NCBI GenBank assembly: GCA_000969725.1
Contig: JXSR01S042291.1
DNA length: 34,330 nt
Strand: one strand, 5' to 3'
From: Ophiothrix spiculata
Lineage: Eukaryota; Echinodermata; Ophiuroidea; Amphilepidida; Ophiotrichidae
How positions within the stretch are numbered: the stretch's first letter is position 1; each line of letters starts with the position of its first letter. The position numbers were made by a program, and so were the translations under genes. The notes beneath the pieces were generated by a model. It ran no database searches. It worked only from the letters and a program-made list of their open reading frames with translations, and had not been told where the DNA came from. Shown here in pieces: positions 27,669 to 34,330 of the stretch.

Positions 27669-30600
27669 GTAAGTTAAAGTTAGAATGATAAAAATAAAAT
27701 TAAAAATGACTGAAATCAATTTGACAGATTTTTCATGAACTTTTACTTCCTTGTTTAGCAATTTGAACATCATAACAACATCAAAGAATAAGCTTACAAT
27801 CAATGTAAGGCAACCCTATATTAGCATAAAGTTACTTTTGTCTTGCATGTCTGATATAATGTATGCAAAATAAAATTTAAAAAGTCCCAGCCATAAAGGG
27901 GAAAAAGATCAGAGCTTGAGAATGTGACTGTCTATATTGATCACTGCTTACCCACACTATAGTCCTGGCACCATGACTTGACTTAAGTGTCAAGTCATGG
28001 GAAATGGTATGTAGTAAAACTGCCATTTAAGCATGTCTGTACAGACCATCTGAGGAGTAAGTCCACACTTCAAATTCAACTAAAATATTGAAGCTGTTCA
28101 CAATTTTTTTAATTAGTAAGCTCCTTGAGAGACTTGTGCATCCTATGATAGGTGGTTTGTTAACATTTAGAATCAAAATGTGTGATTTTTGGGCCTAAAC
28201 TTGCCTTGAATGTTGTAACATTGGGTTTCCGAATTTGACAACCTAAGATTTGTGTACATCCAGATTTTGGATGATTAATTTCATCTTTTGGTTTAAATTA
28301 GGTTTGTAATGATTCTACACTATTTAAAGATATCGTCTGTGTTGAGAGAAATTTATTTGGGTTTTTAATTTCTGAATTATTCCATGTCAAAACTTAGAAA
28401 GCTTAAACGGCAATACAACTCCACATATTTCTTGTAACTCTGGACACTTGGTCCTGAGTTACAATTATTGGAACTAACCCACACTACTGCCAACACTTTT
28501 CTTCAAAAGAAGTCACGCCATCCTTCTTGGTCACGCTCCGTTCCCATCTCAATTTGTCTAGACATGGAAGTAGATCAATGTCAATCATTTATTCAAAACT
28601 GAATTAGATAAGCTTCCTTTAGCTATACTTGGTACCAAGTAAGTTGGGTTTCCTAAAGTTGGTGAAAGCCTAAACAAGGTGATTTTGAATAAAATATGAT
28701 TATATCAATAGTCCTTGATAAATATTAATAGATGGATGGGACTGTATACAAATAAAACCCTGGCATTGAAACCATTTAGTTCATTGCCAGGGTTCATTGT
28801 ACTTTAAATAATTATGAAAGTAGCCCCAAAGGGGGTGGGGAGGGGGGAGCAGGAGCACTTCCATTTGTATGGTTAAACCGGTTTATATCCAAACCCTTTT
28901 TTTTTTTTTTTTTGGCTTCTTGTCAAGAAACTGCAAATTAATTCTCATATTAATGACCCCCTTTTTTCTTATTCACTTGAACTGCCAATTTTTTCACTAA
29001 TTTGAAGTTTTTAAGGAAATTTGAACGCCATAGATTTTCCTAATTTTCAAACAGTTTTGTAATTTTATAGCTCAATTTGAACTTGAAAAGGGACTATTTT
29101 CTGTTTTAGTCATTGAATATTAAATATAGTAAATATGCTTCTTCTTGTATGCTTTGACGGATTTTCGTGAAACTCGCACAGGATGATCCTTGGAGAGAGG
29201 GCTATGGGGGTGTTCACGATTTTGCAACTCGAGGCCATCGAGGGTCAAACGAGGGCGCTTTCCAAAATTCTTAAAATGCTTCTTCGTCTACAGATTTCGA
29301 CCGATTTCGACGAAACTTGGGTGGAGGCATCCTTGGGAGGGGCTACCTTCGGGGTGTCCAGGGGTCAAGAAAGGTCAAATTATTTAAAAAAATGATCAAA
29401 AATTAGTATCTGACCATAGAAAGGTGCTGGAATTATGGTTCTTGCATAGATAGATTGATAAAAATATACGGAACAGATTTTTGGAACCCTTGACCCCCAA
29501 AGGTCAAAGTTCACAGGTCAAAGTATTAAAAAAAATAAGTACCAGCCATAGGTGTCATCAAGTTGACATCCGCGTCCACCCTGTGGTCATATGGCTGGAA
29601 ACCACAGCTTCCTCATTGGGAGCTGGGCCGGCCATGGACGTTAGGAACGGAGCCCGGGTCTGTGTGGTATAAGGTGGTTCTGGCCGTATCCCTGTCCCGT
29701 GACAGGGATCCGGGGGTGCCACCCTGGCGGGCTGTCAGTCGGGGGGCACTCCTATGGGGGTGTTGAAAATTTTGCGACTCAAGGTTTAGTTATCCAGGGT
29801 CAAAGGACATAGTTTTCAAAAATCCTTTATAATGCTTCGTATACAGATTTTGACCGATTTCAATGAAACTCTCGAATTTTTGATCGTAGGTCATTCAGGC
29901 GTTCATTGGGCACAAGAAAAAGGTCAAATTATTAAAAAAAATAAACCAAAATCAATACCTGACCATAGAATGGTGCTAGATTTATTGAACTTGCTTAGAT
30001 AGATTGATAAAAATATATACTGAAGAGATTGATGGTACCCTTGTCCCCAAAGTCCAAAGTTAACAGGTCAAAGGTCCAATAATTCAAAAAAAATAATCAA
30101 AATCAGTATTTGACCATAACAAGGTGCTAGAATTATTGTACTTGCATTTTTATAGATTGATAAAAATAAACTGAAGATATTTGTGGTACCCTTAACTCCA
30201 AAGGTCAAAGTTCACAGGTCAAATGTCAAATTTTAAATATGCCCTGACTGACTTGAAATTTGGCAGAGAAGTACTTTACAAAATCTTGAGCAATATATTA
30301 ATACTCTAATTGCTCCGTGGTTCGGATAGTCACGTTAAGCCGTTGGTCCCCTGTGCGAATGCTCCTTCTTGGGGCGCTGCATACAGTATACCTGGTGAGT
30401 CTATTTTAAACTCATAATGATCTGTAATGTAATAGTGCATTGGTTACTGAGCCGATGGCTCTCTGATTTATGATGTGTACCGAATGATCAACCCCCTATG
30501 TAACAGTCAGGAAGTCAAGGCATTAGGAGGCCGACTGCCCCCTTTGATCAGGAAGGATTTGATGGCAAATCATGTTAAATCAGCAAAGTTTTACACTTTC

Positions 30601-33382
30601 AGCAGGAAAAGTCTAGACACCCAGCTTTGGTTTTGGTAGGAATGTGCGGCCCCGATATCTGAAACCCTGGTCCAGGAAACTTGACTCGGAAAAAAGAAGG
30701 TCTAGAGACCTAAAATGACCATGGAGAACTAATTATTTGGGCTAAATTTGAGAAAAAAGTTTTGCTTGAAATAGGGGTCTTTGGAATTTTAAAAAAGGAA
30801 GCAATTAAGGAACAGAAATATTTTTGAAATAGGACTTGTGAGCTAAAGATTATGCTTGAAATGGTGGTCTAGCAAATGGCAAGCAGGGCATGAAAAGGGG
30901 GTTTAGAAAGCTGCAGGTACCAGTATCACCTTTCTATGTCAGTGCCCCCAGGCCTCAGGCCAGGAAGATCAAGCTGAAACCCGGCTGTTGACCCCCCCCC
31001 CCCCCGACAAGTGACCTCTGCTATGCACCAGGGTGGCACAGGTACTAGGGAAACTGGGCATTGGGGAATTTTCCCTCTAAAAATGTGTCAGCTGGGTACC
31101 CTGAAATAGTTGAAAGGACCAGAAGGGTATCATCCGGATAAACGGTCACAATGGTCAACTTTAGTTCTGCATGAAAATTGCTTTAAATACATTCTTTACT
31201 CATGTAATATTTAGTATTTTATGCCAGGCCCGCAGCCAGGATTTTTTCAAGGGGGGTGCAGATTTTCAAAAAGTGGACCTTTTTGGAGGAAAAAAAATTC
31301 GTTTTGGTTGACCCTAAACTAATTTTAGTGGATTCACAAAGTGACAAGCAAAAAAAAATATTAAAAAAAGGTTTTTAGTAGGTTTCAAACAAGTTTTGTG
31401 TAGTATTTTATTAAGAAACGACCAACATTTATGTGTTTTGGTGCTTTGGGTGTTCTTTTGGTGGACATTTACAGAATGTTTGGGGATCTTTTTGGAAATT
31501 ATCAAATTTGGGGGGTGCGACGCCCCCCCCCCCCCCCCCCCCCCCCCTGGCTACGGGCTTGTTTTATTCTATATTTTATATAATGTATTTTTCTGATTAT
31601 GTTAACTCTATATACATTCTTTTAAACAGAGAACATGCAGCTGAACTTGGCAATGTCATTCCAACTGAACCCATGTTGTTTCTAAAACCAACCTCCTCTT
31701 ATTTACTGCAAGGAAAACCAATATTGGTAAGATATGTCTTAGGGTCAGTTTTTAATTTTTCATGGGCATGGTGCGACAATTATTCACTATAAACATTTCC
31801 AATAGTTTCCAATGCAGTGGCGTAGGGGTGGACCTGACAAAACATCAAGTGGGAAATCGGGACAGCAAGCGGGAAAAATCGGAAGGACAAGAAAAATGAG
31901 AGAGCAGCTGCAAGACGGCTAGACAGGAAACATGAAGGAAAGCAGAAAATTGTGTCATAAGAAGGTCTGCCAAAATCGTTTAAAACCTTTTTTTTTTTGC
32001 TTGTCAGTTTTTGAAATCGACTTGAATTTATTTTAGACACGAAAATGGGTTTTTTGCCGGGAAAAATCGGGAAGAAATGTGTACACGCCGGGGGAAAATC
32101 TGCACGAAATGTCTTTGCACCCCCCCCCTGACCAAAAAGTCTGGCTACGTCACTGCTCCCATGTATTTTCTAATAATAACTCAGGTTTGATGATGGGAAG
32201 TCGATAACACTCCATAATCCCTATTGATCATATAAAATATATATATTTCCTCCTCAAATATTAGTAAGAATAGATATTGTATATTGAATAATTAGCTGAT
32301 GCTTGCTGAAAACATATGGTCACTCACAAAAAAGTATAAATACGACCTAATACTGCAGAAAAACAATGTCAAATTGTCACAATATGTGACCTGCCTGCCA
32401 TATAGGTTAATGTTGAATTAACCTACACGGTTCTCATTTTGTTGAAATCAATAACACCACCCAGCCAGCACAACTTCATGGGTCCCACATGGGTCCACGG
32501 TGGGCAATTGTGGGTAACTTTCTGGGTCCCATATGGGCTGCCCACATGGGACCCATTTCATGTTTGGCCAGGGGGCCCTGATGGGTCCTACGTTGGCTAG
32601 CCCATATGGGCCCCATGTGGATTTACAAGGGACCTACATGGGTCCCAATAATTGTTATGCGCTTTGCGCCGAAATGGGGGGCAGGTGAACTGATTTTCTG
32701 TAAAAAATGGACCTTTGAAACCTATTTTTGGGGGTGTAGTGAACTGAAATTTTGGCCAAAAAAAGCCTCCTGAGCTGATTTTTTTTGCATTTCCTAAGCA
32801 ATTTTTGCAGTTAAGAGCTAAAATGTTGTAGTTTTTCTAAAAAACGGGGTAAAAAAACCTGAACCTGAAAATGGGGATCTAGTGAGCGGCCTGAAAAAGG
32901 GGGTCTTGACCGCTGGACATATATCTTGCCCACATATGTGCACATTTTTATGCAACTTTCTATCACTTTAATAAGTAAAAACCCTTGAATTTTTGAAATT
33001 CTGATTTTTTTAAAAAGAAGGAAAAATGCTCTAAAATGACCAAAAAGTAGGAATTCCTACTAAAGTAGGAAAAGTGGCATCCCTGCCTTGGACCTAATTT
33101 TTGACTGCTCAGCTTCAATGGCACATATCACATAATTTATTTATGCCAACCTTAAGGTACCTTAATGGCGGGTCACAAATATAGCTGCCTGACAGGTAGG
33201 TAATTTTTCATGCCTGATGGCTAGTTTGACAATAATACCAATGCCCAGCCCTGTTTGTAACACACACTTTTTTTGACAGTTTCCTCCAGGTTGTAAGGAT
33301 CTACATTATGAGGTTGAACTTGGACTGGTGATAGGGAAAAATGGAACCAATATACCAGAGTCCTCAGTCATGGACCATATAG
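27592..33382 (+). CDS. FAHD1: Acylpyruvase FAHD1, mitochondrial (exons 1-3, 3' end off window)
   Basis: FAHD1 is a mitochondrial member of the fumarylacetoacetate hydrolase superfamily that cleaves acylpyruvates and decarboxylates oxaloacetate, using a divalent metal. Exons 27592-27668, 31630-31726 and 33280-33382 join in phase to give 92 complete residues plus one base, of about 220 expected. The protein starts MAAS and has LSRF, then KIVCVGRNYAEH (human NIVCVGRNYADH), EPMLFLKPTSSY (human EPVLFLKPSTAY) and HYEVELGLVIGK (human HHELELGVVMGK). His28 and Glu31 are the catalytic pair, equivalent to human His30/Glu33. Glu69 and Glu71 are the first two metal ligands. The third, an Asp, is in an exon beyond the window. 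All borders are canonical. It faces GPAM head to head, and its introns hold several MITEs. Confidence 0.96.
28607..28687 (+). repeat. Dispersed repeat, second copy of 19683-19760
   Basis: It starts GATAAGCTTCCTTTAGCTAT, contains the 14-bp palindrome ACTTGGTACCAAGT, and ends GAAAGCCTAAACAAGGTGAT. The other copy is inverted and in GPAM. Confidence 0.85.
29190..30240 (+). repeat. Degenerate tandem block of TCAAAGGTCAAAGTTCACAG units
   Basis: A unit with ATGGGGGTGTT, TTTTGC(A/G)ACTC, GACCGATTTC(A/G)A(C/T)GAAACT, CTGACCATAGAA, AGATAGATTGATAAAAATAT and CAAAGGTCAAAGTTCACAGG occurs at about 29200-29530 and 29750-30080, with a third partial copy at 30070-30240. Between the first two lies a GC-rich insert (about 29545-29750) with the stem-loop ATCCCTGTC-CCGT-GACAGGGAT (29688-29709). 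Confidence 0.8.
31225..31561. mobile_element. hAT-like MITE upstream of FAHD1 exon 2
   Basis: The ends CAGGCCCGCAGCCAGG and CCTGGCTACGGGCTTG are inverted repeats. The flanking 8-mers TTTTATGC (31217-31224) and TTTTATTC (31562-31569) match at 7 of 8. A C run of about 26 lies at 31522-31547, next to GGGGGGTGCGACGCCCC. Confidence 0.85.
31630..31726 (+). CDS. FAHD1: FAHD1 exon 2
   Basis: A 97-base exon between TTTTAAACAG and GTAAGA. Its first base completes Ala26. It then encodes EHAAELGNVIPTEPMLFLKP and TSSYLLQGKPIL. His28 and Glu31 are the catalytic residues. It sits between two hAT-like MITEs, 68 bases after one ends and 88 before the next begins. The acceptor's pyrimidine tract is weak (CATTCTTTTAAACAG). 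Confidence 0.96.
31815..32155. mobile_element. hAT-like MITE downstream of FAHD1 exon 2
   Basis: The ends CAGTGGCGTAG and CTACGTCACTG are the classic short hAT type. The flanking 8-mers TTCCAATG (31807-31814) and CTCCCATG (32156-32163) match at 6 of 8. The interior has repeated GCGGGAAA(A)ATCGG. Confidence 0.85.
32478..32650. repeat. Short repeats of ATGGGTCCCA / CCCATATGGG type
   Basis: Palindromic motifs such as CATGGGTCCCACATGGGTCC, CCCATATGGGCTGCCCACAT and CCCATATGGGCCCCATGTGG recur about every 20-50 bases. Several stable hairpins are possible. Confidence 0.75.
32917..32983 (+). repeat. 67-bp exact direct repeat, copy 1
   Basis: ACATATATCTTGCCCACATA through AATAAGTAAAAACC is identical to 34264-34330, where the window ends. 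The repeat may extend further in copy 2, beyond the edge. Confidence 0.95.
33280..33382 (+). CDS. FAHD1: FAHD1 exon 3
   Basis: A 103-base exon between CACTTTTTTTGACAG and GTATGT. It encodes FPPGCKDLHYEVELGLVIGK and then NGTNIPESSVMDHI, ending with one base of a Gly codon. The ExE in YEVEL gives two of the three metal ligands. No exon for the following GYALCLDMTARD block was found in 33383-34330, so it must lie beyond the window. Confidence 0.96.
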
Positions 33383-33423
33383 GTATGTGATAGATGTCCA
33401 TGAAAGTCAAATTTATTGATATT

Positions 33424-33809
33424 AGGCCTAAAAAGAAGTTGTTTGGTTGTCCTCCAACACCCGCCCCTATTTTTCGAAACTGGAAAAAAAGTTTTTACTG
33501 TACAAAAGTATACCGCGTCTAATTTTCAGATGTTCAAAACAGCCTGGTCCAATTTTTTTTTTTTCTTTATTTGAGAATTTTGATTTTTTTTTTAAATATT
33601 TTTTTAAGTTGTTGTTTTCATTTTTTTTTTGCATTTTAATACTGTTTTTAAACTTGTATAAAGATATTTTCGGTACAGTAGACTTTATTTGCATATTTAT
33701 AGAGGGCATAATTTGGTGTAGCTTTGACTACATTTGAAAAAAAATCTTGAAAAAAAAATCCGCCCGCACTTGCTCAAAAAAAAAAATCAAACAATTTTTT
33801 TTTGCCTTA
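33424..33809. mobile_element. Possible family A element in FAHD1 intron 3
   Basis: It starts AGGCCTAAAAAGAAGTTGTTTG and ends CAAACAATTTTTTTTTGCCT, an imperfect inverted repeat with the same AGGC(C) plus A-run ends as family A. The interior is mostly T runs. It lies 41 bases after exon 3. Confidence 0.5.
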
Positions 33810-34263
33810 TTACTGTATTTGCTCTATCAGTTTGGAAGGAAGGCTGAATCCAGTGGGCTACGTACTGAATCAAATAGCCCGGCTTAATCCAGCAGGGGAA
33901 ATTGTCAGTGATGGTAGGTATCAAATATTCATGCAGCTGCATCGTTGCTCATGGACAAGTATCATTCATTCCAAAAGACTGATAAAATTGATGAGAACTC
34001 TGTGAATACTTCTGTGAATTTCAGTTTGGTACAAATCACTAATTGTAACGAAAAGCTGACTAAACTTTTTATTGGCCTCGTGAATTTTTGTTTATATTCA
34101 CTAGTAAGATTTTGGATATTATATCTAGGAAGATGATAATATAGAAATACTTTGTGTTCATGCAAAGGAATGACATGTTTGGGGATTGAAAGAAATTATG
34201 AAGCTACATGTGGCTGAATGAAGCCGGATCTACTAGCTAGATTTAACCTTGTTTTGACGATCC

Positions 34264-34330
34264 ACATATATCTTGCCCACATATGTGCACATTTTTATGC
34301 AACTTTCTATCACTTTAATAAGTAAAAACC
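34264..34330 (+). repeat. 67-bp exact direct repeat, copy 2 (cut by window end)
   Basis: Identical to 32917-32983, 1347 bases away. Identity starts at 34264, where the preceding base differs. Confidence 0.95.

Larger units (their letters stand above)
27669..31629 (+). other. FAHD1: FAHD1 intron 1
   Basis: The intron is 3961 bases. 27669-28600 is AT-rich with nothing recognised. It is followed by the shared repeat (28607-28687), homopolymers near 28840-28915, the duplicated block 29190-30240, a purine-rich diverged stretch 30600-31010, and a hAT-like MITE (31225-31561). Confidence 0.65.
31727..33279 (+). other. FAHD1: FAHD1 intron 2
   Basis: The intron is 1553 bases, with a hAT-like MITE (31815-32155), a CCCATATGGG-rich repeat (32478-32650), diverged repeat sequence (32660-32910) and the first copy of a 67-bp exact repeat (32917-32983). 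No extra exon is needed: the reading frame joins across it. Confidence 0.7.
33383..34330 (+). other. FAHD1: FAHD1 intron 3 (right edge)
   Basis: It holds an A/T-rich element with family A-like ends (33424-33809), a small direct duplication of GGCT(G/T)AATCCAG (about 33840 and 33882), and the second 67-bp repeat. No exon found. Confidence 0.65.

Noticed and set aside
31433..31792. A 119-residue plus-strand frame with a proline run
   Set aside because: It reads through a poly-C tract and a MITE into FAHD1 exon 2. Only 31630-31726 is coding, as shown by the homology and splice sites.

Overview
This is a eukaryotic (metazoan) genomic window: AT-rich, intron-dense, packed with short non-autonomous DNA transposons, and interrupted by one 160-base N gap. 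No long ORF in it is a real gene. The coding content is short exons with GT/AG borders, recovered by matching reading frame, splice phase and remembered family sequences. The tRNA-headed SINE-like repeats, many TTAA- and 8-bp-TSD MITEs, and GPAM/FAHD1 sequences clearly alignable to vertebrates suggest a marine invertebrate, perhaps an echinoderm or hemichordate. The species assignment is an inference and weak.

Two nuclear genes lie head to head. On the minus strand, the 5' half of GPAM (mitochondrial glycerol-3-phosphate acyltransferase 1) runs from a likely non-coding first exon near 27106 down to a coding exon at 3234-3138. Eight coding exons give about 255 residues, ending just before the catalytic HxxxxD block, which lies beyond the left edge. 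On the plus strand, FAHD1 (mitochondrial acylpyruvase / oxaloacetate decarboxylase) has exons at 27592-27668, 31630-31726 and 33280-33382. They hold the catalytic His/Glu and the first two metal-binding Glu residues, and the gene continues past the right edge. The roughly 490 bases between the genes look like a shared TATA-less promoter with an inverted CCAAT box.

Layout: 1-3137 GPAM intron after coding exon 8, with repeats; 3138-24536 GPAM coding exons and introns; 24543-27105 GPAM intron 1; 27107-27591 divergent promoter; 27592-34330 FAHD1. The introns hold a four-copy TTAA MITE family, hAT-like MITEs with 8-bp target duplications, a piggyBac-like MITE, long foldback elements, three tRNA-like sequences and several duplicated blocks.

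The most unusual structure is a 60-bp tandem array at 19003-19436. Each unit copies the 3' splice site and first codons of GPAM coding exon 2, so the gene carries a series of near-identical acceptors, of which only the exon-proximal one opens the normal frame. A one-base phase conflict between GPAM coding exons 3 and 4 also deserves checking. The two genes act in separate mitochondrial pathways: GPAM makes lysophosphatidate for glycerolipid synthesis, and FAHD1 handles acylpyruvates and oxaloacetate.
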